A DNA stretch of 64,000 bases from DASRQK01 sp964401685 (GTDB lineage: Bacteria; Bacteroidota; Bacteroidia; Sphingobacteriales; Sphingobacteriaceae). The notes beneath the pieces were generated by a model that was not told the DNA's origin, made no database searches, and saw only the letters and a list, made by a program, of their open reading frames with translations. How positions within the stretch are numbered: position 1 is the stretch's first letter; each line of letters begins with the position of its first letter. The stretch covers positions 1 through 64,000 of the forward strand of contig CAYNZH010000001.1 of the NCBI GenBank assembly GCA_964401685.1, given 5' to 3'. The translations under genes were made by a program, and so were the position numbers. Of the stretch, positions 18,396 through 26,417 are shown in pieces.

Positions 18396-18944
18396 TTATC
18401 GAGAAACTTTGAGTTTGTAATATTCTTCAGGTCTGCCCGCCTTTCTACGAGTCGTTATTTTGCCTGATTTGACGACCTGCTCGGCGAAATTAGTCTTGAG
18501 CATATGGGTGATTCTGACCGAGGAACCTAAATATGCTTTTATATCTTCGCTTAGTTGGCCGAAAATCTCCGAAGGGAGAAATTCTTCATCCGGCCTGTAC
18601 CGATTCAGAACCTGCTCCATGTGATGGGCAAGATCTATCTTTTTATAAAGCTTTGCGTCGGGAGCGACGTCCTCTAGCAATTTCTGGACTTTTGACGGCA
18701 GGGTGTGAATCGAAGGAAAATCAAGGTGAGGATTTGCCAGTTCCCAATAGTTCAACCCATAAACTTGAGCAATGTTTTGTAATTTGTCTAAACCGGGCCG
18801 GGCAGATCCATTTTCTATTTTACTATATTCGGGTTGAGTCAATGACGCAAGTTTTGCAACGTCAATCTGCTTGAGCTTGAAATGCAGTCTGATTCTTTTT
18901 GACTGAATTCCAAATAGTTGCCATACGTCGTGCGCACCCTGCAT
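18396..18944 (-). CDS. XRE-family helix-turn-helix transcriptional regulator
   Basis: The 182-aa product has an XRE HTH at about residues 12-66 (IRLHFKLKQIDVAKLASL, YSKIENGSARPGLDKLQNIA). A charged region follows, and the C-terminus ends in the basic segment GKITTRRKAGRPEEYYKLK, seen in a set of Bacteroidota XRE proteins. It lies 77 bases upstream of the serine hydrolase gene on the same strand and opposite a strong divergent promoter leading into a non-coding kilobase. The AT-rich interval 18945-18990, with repeated TATATTT units, is a plausible operator for autoregulation. No toxin gene is recognisable next to it. Confidence 0.85.
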   Translation of the reverse strand: MQGAHDVWQLFGIQSKRIRLHFKLKQIDVAKLASLTQPEYSKIENGSARPGLDKLQNIAQVYGLNYWELANPHLDFPSIHTLPSKVQKLLEDVAPDAKLYKKIDLAHHMEQVLNRYRPDEEFLPSEIFGQLSEDIKAYLGSSVRITHMLKTNFAEQVVKSGKITTRRKAGRPEEYYKLKVSR

Positions 18945-18972
18945 TAAAATCTATATTTATATTTATATAAAA

Positions 18973-19004
18973 TTTGCAATACTTATATTAATTATCTACC
19001 TTTG
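18973..19004 (+). promoter_or_regulatory. consensus promoter reading into a non-coding kilobase
   Basis: TTTGC (18973-18977) serves as -33 element. TAnnTTTG as TACCTTTG (18997-19004) lies 20 bases after the TTG. The same element pair and spacing precede gcvH, a GT2 gene and an amidohydrolase gene in this window. Transcription would start near 19009-19011. Confidence 0.65.
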
Positions 19005-19008
19005 TATG

Positions 19009-19930
19009 GTGAGGTTTTTCCCCTGGCACTTGAAAAAGTCGGGAACGCCTCCGGAACACTCAGTTCTCGCAAATGAGGATTGTTTTGGTGGTAATTGTGC
19101 GCGAAAAAACACTTAGTGGTGACAACCAGCTAGAAGATTTCGCTTGCAGTTGAGTTCATTGTGATATAAAAAAAGTATTATATAATGAACATTAGCAATT
19201 TTAAAACCGTAAAATCAAACCCCGTTTGCATGACCTTTGTGAGTGTGTACAAACGTATATTGCCTCCAGAATAAGAGTGCTTGGGGAAGAGATATGACAT
19301 AGGGCGGCAATTGGCTGAAAGCTCCCACCTAGCTTTCAAACCATACTATTAGGCATAAAAGGGCCCCCTAGTCAGACCGACACCCTGCCAGAAGAGATTC
19401 TTCCGCACCTGTTGGACCAAGCTATCTATATTCGGTAAAACGCAACGACCAAGTTACCTGCTTTATTCAACATTTGCAAGAAAACGAAGGATTAATTCCG
19501 GCTCGGTGTTTGGTTTATTATTTGTAGAATGTGCAAGCGACTATAACTTTATGAAAAGCATCACTTTAATTGACCATTTTTCGTTTAAACATGCAAGTGC
19601 GGACTTGCTCTACAGACTGAAACCTAAAAATCCCATTTAGGATTATTCCTATCTGGCGCTGAGGCGTCAGGAGACTTCTATATAAATTTCCACGGACTGA
19701 ATTCGTACTGCAGAATCACTGTAGGCAACGGACATATGGGTTCTCACGCAATGTATGCATTGATGAGAATCCCGGAGACTTCATGTGTTTGTTTTACCGC
19801 AGGTAAGGGCCGTTCTAGATGGTCCTTGCCCTCGCGGTTTGCATTTTCATTATCTTACAAACATGGAAGGGGACATCGCCAGAATGTAATCGGTTGGCGG
19901 CCACCAACGCCAACCGACCCTTCCATTGCC
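19009..19930 (+). ncRNA. hairpin-rich region with no convincing gene, candidate structured RNA
   Basis: No open frame here shows a recognisable protein; the longest are about 66 codons and look random. The stretch carries many inverted repeats: 19154-19190 (13 pairs with a 3-base bulge), 19316-19338 (8 pairs), 19623-19641 (6), 19653-19670 (7 pairs around a TGAG loop), 19708-19724 (6), 19738-19773 (about 14), 19796-19838 (15) and 19863-19926 (19). The last six follow one another with short linkers. A consensus promoter precedes the region and the -7 box of the next gene begins at 19947. I match it to no known RNA family. It may be a structured RNA or a decayed mobile element. Confidence 0.35.
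19863..19926. repeat. nested inverted repeat, 19 paired bases
   Basis: The outer arms ATGGAAGGG (19863-19871) and CCCTTCCAT (19918-19926) and the inner arms TCGGTTGGCG (19890-19899) and CGCCAACCGA (19908-19917) are perfect complements. The right arms abut, while the left arms are separated by 18 bases. No T-run follows, so it is not a classical terminator. Confidence 0.8.
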
Positions 19931-19946
19931 TATTGAGAAATTCTAC

Positions 19947-19954
19947 TATCTTTG
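19947..19954 (+). promoter_or_regulatory. -7 element for the 2-hydroxyacid dehydrogenase gene
   Basis: TATCTTTG matches TAnnTTTG; a TTG lies 18 bases upstream (19926-19928). The start codon at 19978 would follow a leader of about 18 bases. Confidence 0.5.
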
Positions 19955-19977
19955 CATATACACCAGTCAGGGATTTA

Positions 19978-20743
19978 TGATCAAAGTTTTAATAGTCGAC
20001 GACATTCACCCGGTTTTTCTGGACACACTAAAGGCCTCTGGGATTGATGTTGCGTATCATCCGGAATTCAGCCTCAAGGAAACGCTCGAGGTCATTGATG
20101 CGTATGAAGGGCTGGTCATCCGGTCTAAATTTTACGTTGACCAAACCTTCCTGGAAAAGGCGACAAAACTGAAATTTATCGCCAGGGCAGGTGCAGGACT
20201 CGACAATATAGACGAAACTTCTGCGCTCTCGCGTGGCATTCGCCTGATAAATGCGCCCGCCGGCAATCGCAATGCCGTTGGAGAGCATATGCTAGGGATG
20301 TTGCTTTCGTTACTGAACAATATAGTCCGAAGCCATCAGGAGATCAGAAACGGGCAGTGGTTGAGAGAGCAGAATCGTGGAATAGAAATTCATGGGAAGA
20401 CGGTTGGTATCATAGGATACGGCAATAACGGTCAGGCATTTGCGCGGTGCCTTCAAGGAATGGGTGTGACGGTCATTGCTTACGACAAATACAAGGTGGN
20501 NNNNNNNNNNNNNNNNNNNNNNNNNNNNNNNNNNNNNNNNNNNNNNNNNNNNNNNNNNNNNNNNNNNNNNNNNNNNNNNNNNNNNNNNNNNNNNNNNNNC
20601 AGCAGGACTGGTTTTACCCACTGACCAGCCATCCAAATGTGGTTTTGAGTGCGCATATTGCCGGATGGACCCAAGAAAGCTACATTAAAATAGCAGAAGT
20701 GCTGGCAGTAGAAATCACGACTTTCCTCAAAAATAACAATTAA
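19978..20743 (+). CDS. D-isomer 2-hydroxyacid dehydrogenase (phosphoglycerate dehydrogenase-like), interrupted by a gap
   Basis: The first 174 residues (19978-20499) contain the substrate domain and the start of the NAD-binding domain, with GYGNNG at 148-153 inside GIIGYGNNGQAFA. After 100 N, 47 C-terminal residues remain, with the catalytic His in LSAHIAGWT. The two parts are in different frames across the placeholder, so its true length is unknown. Family length of about 310 residues predicts roughly 90 missing codons, which would hold the catalytic Arg and Glu. The enzyme reduces 2-keto acids or oxidises D-2-hydroxyacids; SerA-like activity is likely but not proven. The surE gene follows after 17 bases. 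Confidence 0.85.
20500..20599. other. 100-N scaffold gap with real missing sequence
   Basis: The flanks share no overlap, and the surrounding dehydrogenase lacks the middle of its NAD-binding domain, so this is a true gap of unknown size, probably near 270 bases. Confidence 0.75.
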
Positions 20744-20760
20744 TTTTGCTAACTTCGAAG

Positions 20761-21537
20761 ATGGCAAAGAAAAGACCAAGCATATTAGTTGTCAATGATG
20801 ACGGCATCACCGCACCTGGTATAAAGGTGCTTATAGAGGAAATGAAGCACCTGGGAGACGTCGTTGTGGTCGCCCCTGAGGGTGCTCAATCTGGCATGGG
20901 CCACGCCATTACAATCGGCAAACCACTTAGAATCGACGAGGTTCACTTGTACGAAGGCGTAAGGATGTTCAAAACCACAGGAACCCCTGTTGATTGCGTC
21001 AAACTCGCCGTCCATAAAATTTTTAAGGGGAAAAAACCAGACATTTGTGTTTCGGGAATAAACCACGGATTGAACAACTCCATCAACATCCTCTACTCCG
21101 GCACGATGTCCGCAGCTGTGGAAGGAGCTATTGAAGGGATCCCATCCATTGGGTTTTCCTACGACGATTTTGACTATGATGCGGATTTTTCTAAATGCCG
21201 CAGCTATGTGCGTAGGATCACGGAACTAGTCCTTAAGAATGGACTCCCCAAGGATACCTTGCTGAACGTCAATTTCCCGAACGCTTCTTCTATAAAAGGA
21301 ATAAAAATCTGCCGACAGGCAAATGCGAAATGGGAAGAGGAGTTTGATGAGCGAACAGATCCGTATAAAAGGAGTTATTTCTGGTTGACAGGAGTATTTA
21401 AACTGCATGATCGCGGCGAGGATACAGATGTCTGGGCATTGAACAACGGGTATGTTTCGGTTGTACCTGTGCAGTTTGACATGACTGCGCACCATGCCAT
21501 TCCTGAACTGAACTCTTGGGATTTTGATACAAAATAA
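20761..21537 (+). CDS. surE: 5'/3'-nucleotidase SurE
   Basis: SurE dephosphorylates nucleoside 5'- and 3'-monophosphates and is linked to stationary-phase survival. The 258-aa product has the metal-binding N-terminus ILVVNDDGITAPG (residues 8-20), GAQSGMGHAIT with the conserved Ser, GTPVDCVKLA, and ISGINHGLN-like VSGINHGLNNSINILYSGT with the metal-binding Asn. The start at 20761 is the ATG five codons inside the longest open frame, so that the conserved N-terminus begins within ten residues. It is followed 6 bases later by a small membrane protein gene. Confidence 0.96.
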   Translation: MAKKRPSILVVNDDGITAPGIKVLIEEMKHLGDVVVVAPEGAQSGMGHAITIGKPLRIDEVHLYEGVRMFKTTGTPVDCVKLAVHKIFKGKKPDICVSGINHGLNNSINILYSGTMSAAVEGAIEGIPSIGFSYDDFDYDADFSKCRSYVRRITELVLKNGLPKDTLLNVNFPNASSIKGIKICRQANAKWEEEFDERTDPYKRSYFWLTGVFKLHDRGEDTDVWALNNGYVSVVPVQFDMTAHHAIPELNSWDFDTK

Positions 21538-21543
21538 TTGGAA

Positions 21544-21801
21544 ATGAAAAATTCCTTCTGGCTAGGAATCGCACTGGGAGTCATGGCACCTTTTTTGGCA
21601 TTTTTATGCACCGAGTACACCGATTGGCGTGTATTTCTGGGCGGCAAAGCGCTGGTCTTTTATGTTCTCGCAGCCGCGGTAAATCTGTTTCTACTGAGGT
21701 TATTATACAAAAAAGGACAAGACAAAACCGGAAATGGGATTATCATGATCACTTTCGTCGCCGTCCTTATTTTGATTTTTACAAATAATATCCAGATATA
21801 A
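21544..21801 (+). CDS. small three-helix membrane protein of unknown function
   Basis: The 85-aa product consists of three hydrophobic segments (about residues 4-22, 36-55 and 66-83) joined by short charged loops (TEYTDWRVF, YKKGQDKTGNG). I recognise no domain. It is likely co-transcribed with surE, whose stop lies 6 bases upstream. The ATG at 21544 is used; a TTG two codons upstream is possible. Confidence 0.7.
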   Translation: MKNSFWLGIALGVMAPFLAFLCTEYTDWRVFLGGKALVFYVLAAAVNLFLLRLLYKKGQDKTGNGIIMITFVAVLILIFTNNIQI

Positions 21802-21824
21802 TGCTCAGCTCGGGGGCTAGCAAC

Positions 21825-22520
21825 TTAGATTCCTAGCATTTTGGCCAAATCGCGTACACCTTCGGTTGCTTTCTTGCGAATCACCCGGTATGCCGACCTT
21901 GTCGTGGCACTCACTGCTTGGGGATCGATGAGGTAAATTTCGCAGTTCGCTGGAACAAAATCGATGAGAGAAGCCGCGGGGTATACTTGCAGAGACGTTC
22001 CTATCACGACAAAGATATCGGCATTACGTGCTTCGCTTATAGCTGTTTCCATTGACGGGACCATCTCGCCAAACCACACAATATTCGGCCGCAACTGCGC
22101 GCCATCCTCCGCTTTTTGCCCCAAAAACAGGTCGTCTGTCCAATCATAGATCAAGTGCTCATTGGATTCGCTCTTTACCTGGTTTAACTGCCCGTGCAAA
22201 TGGATTATCCGACTCGAACCGGCCCTTTCGTGCAAGTCATCTACATTCTGAGTAATGACCACAACCTCAAAATTTTGTTCACAAGCTGCCAAAAAGTGAT
22301 GGGCATCATTGGGGTGCACCTCCTTTAGCTGTCTCCGCCGCTGATTGTAAAAATCGAGAACTAACTGAGGATTTTTCCGCCATCCATTTAGTGACGCGAC
22401 CTCCATAATATCATGATTTTCCCACAAACCGTTCGCGTCGCGGAACGTTGAAATGCCGCTCTCCGCACTGATGCCTGCTCCGGTGAGTGCGACCAGCTTT
22501 CGTTTATTCTGAGATTCCAT
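21825..22520 (-). CDS. class III NAD-dependent protein deacylase (sirtuin) without zinc cysteines
   Basis: Sirtuins remove acyl groups from lysine using NAD+. The 231-aa product has GAGISAESGISTFRD (14-28), TQNVDDLHERAG (90-101) and the catalytic His109 in HLHG. Tyr58 and Arg61 (FYNQR) form the YxxR pattern of class III enzymes (CobB/SIRT5 type), which favours succinyl- or malonyl-lysine. The usual four zinc-binding cysteines after HLHG are absent; that region reads QLNQVKSESNEHLIYDW. The same loss is known in some Bacteroidota sirtuins. The ATG at 22520 overlaps the end of the ceramidase-like gene by 17 bases, suggesting coupled translation. It is the last gene of the uvrB run. Confidence 0.88.
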   Translation of the reverse strand: MESQNKRKLVALTGAGISAESGISTFRDANGLWENHDIMEVASLNGWRKNPQLVLDFYNQRRRQLKEVHPNDAHHFLAACEQNFEVVVITQNVDDLHERAGSSRIIHLHGQLNQVKSESNEHLIYDWTDDLFLGQKAEDGAQLRPNIVWFGEMVPSMETAISEARNADIFVVIGTSLQVYPAASLIDFVPANCEIYLIDPQAVSATTRSAYRVIRKKATEGVRDLAKMLGI

Positions 22521-23910
22521 GACTTTCGTTGGCAAGGTGTTCTCCAATTTTATCTATGATGTCCTGGGAAGCTTTCTGAAAATATCCCCCGGCTTGATAA
22601 CCATTCCACGACATCGTGACCGTTTCATAAAGATTCTCATCGTAAATATGATCGGGAGTGATATATCCGAGGTATTGCCCATTGAATCCGGTTATAACCA
22701 GATTGATCCCTTTAGCCTTCGCATAAGCATCCAAGGTGCGCATAATTTCCCCGGAAAAATCTGCCGGCATCCCTAAAATCAGGGTATTTCCTATCAGGGT
22801 AATTTTAATGTATGCAGTAGAAACGCCTCCCAGTGCTTTGAATAGCCAGGGTCTCAGTGCATAATTCCGAGAAATTCTTCCCGAGGACGATGGAATAGGC
22901 AGTTCTATGCCATGGCTGAAAAAGTGCATTGGAGTGTTGGATGTAGGCAAAAACTGCATGGTGTCGAGTCCTGACGAACCTTTTGCAAAGTGGGAGACCA
23001 GGCTATCCGCCATGTTTCCGACCCGGTCAAAGGGTGTGTCGCCCGGCACGTCCGAGGACATGCTGCCCATAGCTCCCGCAAAAAACACCGCAAAATCAGC
23101 ATGTTTCTTTCGTTCCAGGAGGTCCACAGTGGCTCCTGGATAATCTCTCGACAATTGCAAGCGCCGGGACGGAAGCGTTGTCGAATGCGCGGCATAGGTC
23201 ATCATCACGGCCTTTGTCCCATCATTTCGCTCAAAGACCAGACTGCGCATTTCATCATCGGTGGTGCCTCCGGGAAGTTTTAGGCGATTTCTCACGCCGT
23301 TTTCAAAGGACGACTCGACGTAGTAGGCGCGTGCAGGAAGCATGCCCTGCTGAGCAGCCAGGACGGCGGCCAAAAATTTGTCGGCGATAAACTCCTCTAT
23401 TTCCGGATCGAATTTACCCGCAAATAAACGTCCCACTGCTTTCTCACCCCATCCTCCAAACCCGTGATGGGTGTGGGTGGCACCGAGATGAACCTGGCTC
23501 AGTTTCAAATCATGCTGCTCCAGCAACCGCTGAAATCTCGCTGTCACATTGGGGGGTACGATCAACATGTCGGCCGCGAGAAGAAAAACCTTGTCCTGTG
23601 TCTCCGGACCCTGGACGGCGATAACGCGTACAAATAGTGAGTCGTCGACACCTTCAAAAGCCTTCCCCCAACGATTGCCATAGCCGGCCATGGGCACCGG
23701 GCGTGCTGGAGTGAAGTTCTCCTTGGCCCACCCGACCTGAATTTCGCCCGTGCTGGGCTCCAAAGAAAGGTTAGCGAGCATTTCCCGCCACTGTTGATAG
23801 TGTTCCGTCTCCTGGAAGGGTGTCCTGTCGATCCTTTCGATCAATAGTACCCCTAAGAGTAGCAGTATCCCCAGAGTGATCATCAGGAATTTTAATATCT
23901 TTGCAAACAT
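22504..23910 (-). CDS. neutral/alkaline ceramidase N-domain-like membrane-anchored protein
   Basis: The 468-aa product has an N-terminal membrane helix (about residues 6-24, LMITLGILLLLGVLL) followed by a domain similar to the N-terminal part of neutral ceramidase: VGWAKENFTPARPVPMAGYG, LFLLAADMLIVP-like FLLAADML, and the histidine-rich GATHTHHGFGGWG expected to bind zinc. A later segment FFAGAMGSMSSDVPG also fits. True ceramidases are about 650-700 aa with a C-terminal Ig-like domain, missing here, so the substrate is uncertain. Bacteroidota make sphingolipids, so a lipid amidase role is plausible. Its start shares one base with the rmuC stop. Confidence 0.75.
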   Translation of the reverse strand: MFAKILKFLMITLGILLLLGVLLIERIDRTPFQETEHYQQWREMLANLSLEPSTGEIQVGWAKENFTPARPVPMAGYGNRWGKAFEGVDDSLFVRVIAVQGPETQDKVFLLAADMLIVPPNVTARFQRLLEQHDLKLSQVHLGATHTHHGFGGWGEKAVGRLFAGKFDPEIEEFIADKFLAAVLAAQQGMLPARAYYVESSFENGVRNRLKLPGGTTDDEMRSLVFERNDGTKAVMMTYAAHSTTLPSRRLQLSRDYPGATVDLLERKKHADFAVFFAGAMGSMSSDVPGDTPFDRVGNMADSLVSHFAKGSSGLDTMQFLPTSNTPMHFFSHGIELPIPSSSGRISRNYALRPWLFKALGGVSTAYIKITLIGNTLILGMPADFSGEIMRTLDAYAKAKGINLVITGFNGQYLGYITPDHIYDENLYETVTMSWNGYQAGGYFQKASQDIIDKIGEHLANESHGISE

Positions 23911-25205
23911 CAGTCGTCCAAATATTTAGTGTTAATCTGTTTTGCCGCTTTGGCCCCCAAGTCTTTCAGCTTTTCTACTCTACGCGTGAGATTGCCCTGC
24001 CCTGTGCTCAGTTTTTTGAACGCATCATCATGAGATTTTCTTGCGTGGTCTAAATGTCCCTGAACCCGCTCCATATCTTCGATAAAACCGACAAATTTAT
24101 CGTAAAGCGCGCCAGCCTGCCGCGCAATATCCTGTACGTTGCGGTTTTGACGCTCCTGCTTCCACATGCTGGCTATCGTCCTCAGGGTAGCAAGTAGCGT
24201 CGACGGGCTCACAATAACTACATTCCTGTCCCAGGCATCTGAAAATAAATCCGGCTTGAAGGTTACAGACATGCTAAAGGCGGATTCTATCGGCATAAAC
24301 AGCAGGATAAAGTCCGGGGAGTTGATCTGATAGAGGTCTTGATAATTTTTTGTCGAAAGGGATTTGACATGGTTCTCTATGGAAATCACATGTTGGCGAG
24401 CGTACAAGGCCTTTTCGTCCTCGTCCTCACAATTGACCCAGCGCTCATAAGCAACCAAGGAAACCTTTGAATCTATCACCAAATGCTTGTCATCGGGCAG
24501 CAGAATAAGGGCATCTGGCTGTTGACGCCTTCCATCAGCATCAATCATTGCGGCCTGCAACCGGTACTCGCCGTCCTTTCTGAGTCCGGATCGCTCAAGA
24601 ACCCTTTCCAAAATGACCTCGCCCCAGTTTCCTTGCTTTTTATTGTCGCCCCGAAGCGCTCTGCTTAGATTATTTGCTTCCTCGCTGATTTGCTTGCTTT
24701 GATCCATGAGCTGAGTGATCACACCTTTCAGGACATTCCGTTCCTCGGCTTCTGCCTGATAGGTTTTTTCGACCTTTTCCTCAAAGCTCTTCAGCTTTTC
24801 CTTCAAAGGTGCAAGCAGTTGATCCATAGACGTCTTGTTGCTCTCGGAAAACTTTTGGGATTTCTCGTCGAGAATACGCTGCGCTAGATTTTGAAACTCC
24901 AGATTGAAGTGGCGTCTGACATTTTCGAGTTCTGTTTTTTGCTTTTCCCAAAGTTCCTGATGGGAATGGAGCTGAGTACGCGAATTTTCCAGCTGCTTTA
25001 TAGTTTCCAGAAGTTCTTCTTGGCTTCGCCTGTAATCTTGCTGCCACTGGTCGCGCTCCTGCTTCAGCTGCTCGATCTGTGCTTCTGTTCGGGCCAGGGA
25101 AACCTGGATTTCAACGCCGCTTTTTCCTTTGTTTTTGCGGAAATACAATAGGGCGAGCATCAAAACCAGCAACAGTAAAATAGCGATCTGAAGAAAATCT
25201 ACCAT
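23910..25205 (-). CDS. rmuC: DNA recombination protein RmuC
   Basis: RmuC-family proteins limit inversion at short inverted repeats and carry a degenerate nuclease-like domain. The 431-aa product has an N-terminal transmembrane helix (residues about 4-22), a long coiled coil (about 30-190, rich in Q, E and K), then the conserved RmuC domain (KKQGNWGEVILERVLERSGL, PDALILLPDDKHLVIDSKVSLVAYERW, DFILLFMPIESAF, LLATLRTIASMWKQERQ). The ATG at 25205 places the membrane helix at the terminus. It lies between an arginase-fold gene (13-base gap) and the ceramidase-like gene (1-base overlap) in the uvrB run. Confidence 0.95.
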   Translation of the reverse strand: MVDFLQIAILLLLVLMLALLYFRKNKGKSGVEIQVSLARTEAQIEQLKQERDQWQQDYRRSQEELLETIKQLENSRTQLHSHQELWEKQKTELENVRRHFNLEFQNLAQRILDEKSQKFSESNKTSMDQLLAPLKEKLKSFEEKVEKTYQAEAEERNVLKGVITQLMDQSKQISEEANNLSRALRGDNKKQGNWGEVILERVLERSGLRKDGEYRLQAAMIDADGRRQQPDALILLPDDKHLVIDSKVSLVAYERWVNCEDEDEKALYARQHVISIENHVKSLSTKNYQDLYQINSPDFILLFMPIESAFSMSVTFKPDLFSDAWDRNVVIVSPSTLLATLRTIASMWKQERQNRNVQDIARQAGALYDKFVGFIEDMERVQGHLDHARKSHDDAFKKLSTGQGNLTRRVEKLKDLGAKAAKQINTKYLDD

Positions 25206-25218
25206 AGCGTTGTATTGG

Positions 25219-26406
25219 TTATTGTAGTTTCTGATGGGTTTTCCACCACAAGTCGGGCATTTCTCCTTCGACCGCAATCTGGTAGTCCTCATAGCGGCAA
25301 GGCATCAGAAAATAACGTTCGTTGACAGATTTAGAACCAAAATAAGGTACTTGCATCCACCATCGATCTGTTTTTTTACTCTTTATAAAAACCAATTCGT
25401 GCCCCTCGTTTTCCAGGGCCACCCTGAAGGTCGTATAAGCAGTTTGCGGGACAAATGGGATATCTGCCTTTCTGTCGTAATAACCATCGATAAAATACCA
25501 GATCATCTGAGAAAGTAGCATGGCTGTCTGACCCCGCATATCCAAATTGGGATTGTACTCGTAAAATCCAATGGAAGAGAGTTTGTCGCTCATCCCAGCA
25601 TAGCGACAAATCTGGCAGGCTTCCTGTCCGAACAGACCGTTTGAAGTGACATTTGCATTGCCGGGAGCATCCGAATAACGAATGGCCGCCATATCAAAGC
25701 TCAACATATCGGCGCTTCGAATAGCCGGTTCTACCTGATCCAATTTCCCGCTCATGATCCCCAGGCGAGTCGCATTGAAATAGAGTTGTTCGTATAAATC
25801 TATGGATTCCTGACTCACAAAATAGGTCTGATAGGCAAGATTTGTGAGGTTGAACAAATAATCCGGTTCGTGCAAAATGATATGATTGAGATAGGTCCGG
25901 GAGTTGAGCGGCGCCCCCTCGGTTTTGTGCTCGTCCAAATCAAAGCGAGGATCTATGATCACCGCATCGACCTGTCTCTCAAGTGCCTGATAGGCCAGAT
26001 ACTGAGGAAAAGTCAGATCCTGTCCGCCCCCTATGATTATAGGAACTATGTCGGCCTTCATTAGTTCCTCGCAGACCGTTTGAACGGCAAGGTAAGTGTC
26101 CTTGAAGGTATCTCCGGCCAAAATATTGCCTAAGTCTACCATTCTCAAGGAATAATTGCCTTTGGTGAGGCCATAGAGGCGTTTACGGACGGCATCAGCA
26201 GCTCCCGCACACCCTTCGTTCCCTATTGCTTTGCGATCGTCTAAAACGCCGAAAAAGGCCAAATCGGGTTTGCTCTCGCTTCCGGTGAGTTGTGGGAAGT
26301 CTTCGGTAAAAAACCTCGTATGTGAACCCAACTGGGTCCTGGAAAATCCATATTCGGGAGTAAAAGCAGCGACATTTAAGGGTTTAAAAAACACAGATAG
26401 GGGCAT
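25219..26406 (-). CDS. arginase/formimidoylglutamase-fold protein with degenerate metal site
   Basis: The 395-aa product has the ureohydrolase fold, but the metal-ligand motifs are altered. GGxH(D/S) reads GGGQD (126-130), DAHxD reads DPRFD (152-156), and SxDxD reads SFDMA (236-240). By alignment to arginase, three of six manganese ligands are replaced: His to Gln, His to Arg and Asp to Ala. It is therefore unlikely to be a manganese hydrolase and may be a binding or scaffold protein. It lies 11 bases after uvrB and 13 bases before rmuC. Such proteins are usually annotated formimidoylglutamase in Bacteroidota; I see no histidine-degradation genes nearby. Confidence 0.8.
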   Translation of the reverse strand: MPLSVFFKPLNVAAFTPEYGFSRTQLGSHTRFFTEDFPQLTGSESKPDLAFFGVLDDRKAIGNEGCAGAADAVRKRLYGLTKGNYSLRMVDLGNILAGDTFKDTYLAVQTVCEELMKADIVPIIIGGGQDLTFPQYLAYQALERQVDAVIIDPRFDLDEHKTEGAPLNSRTYLNHIILHEPDYLFNLTNLAYQTYFVSQESIDLYEQLYFNATRLGIMSGKLDQVEPAIRSADMLSFDMAAIRYSDAPGNANVTSNGLFGQEACQICRYAGMSDKLSSIGFYEYNPNLDMRGQTAMLLSQMIWYFIDGYYDRKADIPFVPQTAYTTFRVALENEGHELVFIKSKKTDRWWMQVPYFGSKSVNERYFLMPCRYEDYQIAVEGEMPDLWWKTHQKLQ

Positions 26407-26417
26407 ATTTCTACGAA

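Noticed and set aside
18396..18944. Antitoxin of a toxin-antitoxin pair.
   Set aside because: XRE domain alone is not enough. The protein is too long for a typical antitoxin and there is no small toxin gene on either side.
19006..19116. 36-codon open frame right after the consensus promoter at 18973-19004.
   Set aside because: Its ATG lies at or before the expected transcription start, it shows no recognisable motif, and no support beyond openness. Not called as a gene.
19736..19936. 66-codon open frame in the non-coding kilobase.
   Set aside because: It runs through three strong hairpins, has an unlikely composition (rich in Arg, Cys and Pro) and resembles nothing I know; structure explains the region better.
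20750..20757. -7 element TAACTTCG three bases before the surE ATG.
   Set aside because: It differs from TAnnTTTG at one key base, has no -33 TTG at the right distance, and surE follows the upstream gene by only 17 bases, so co-transcription is simpler.
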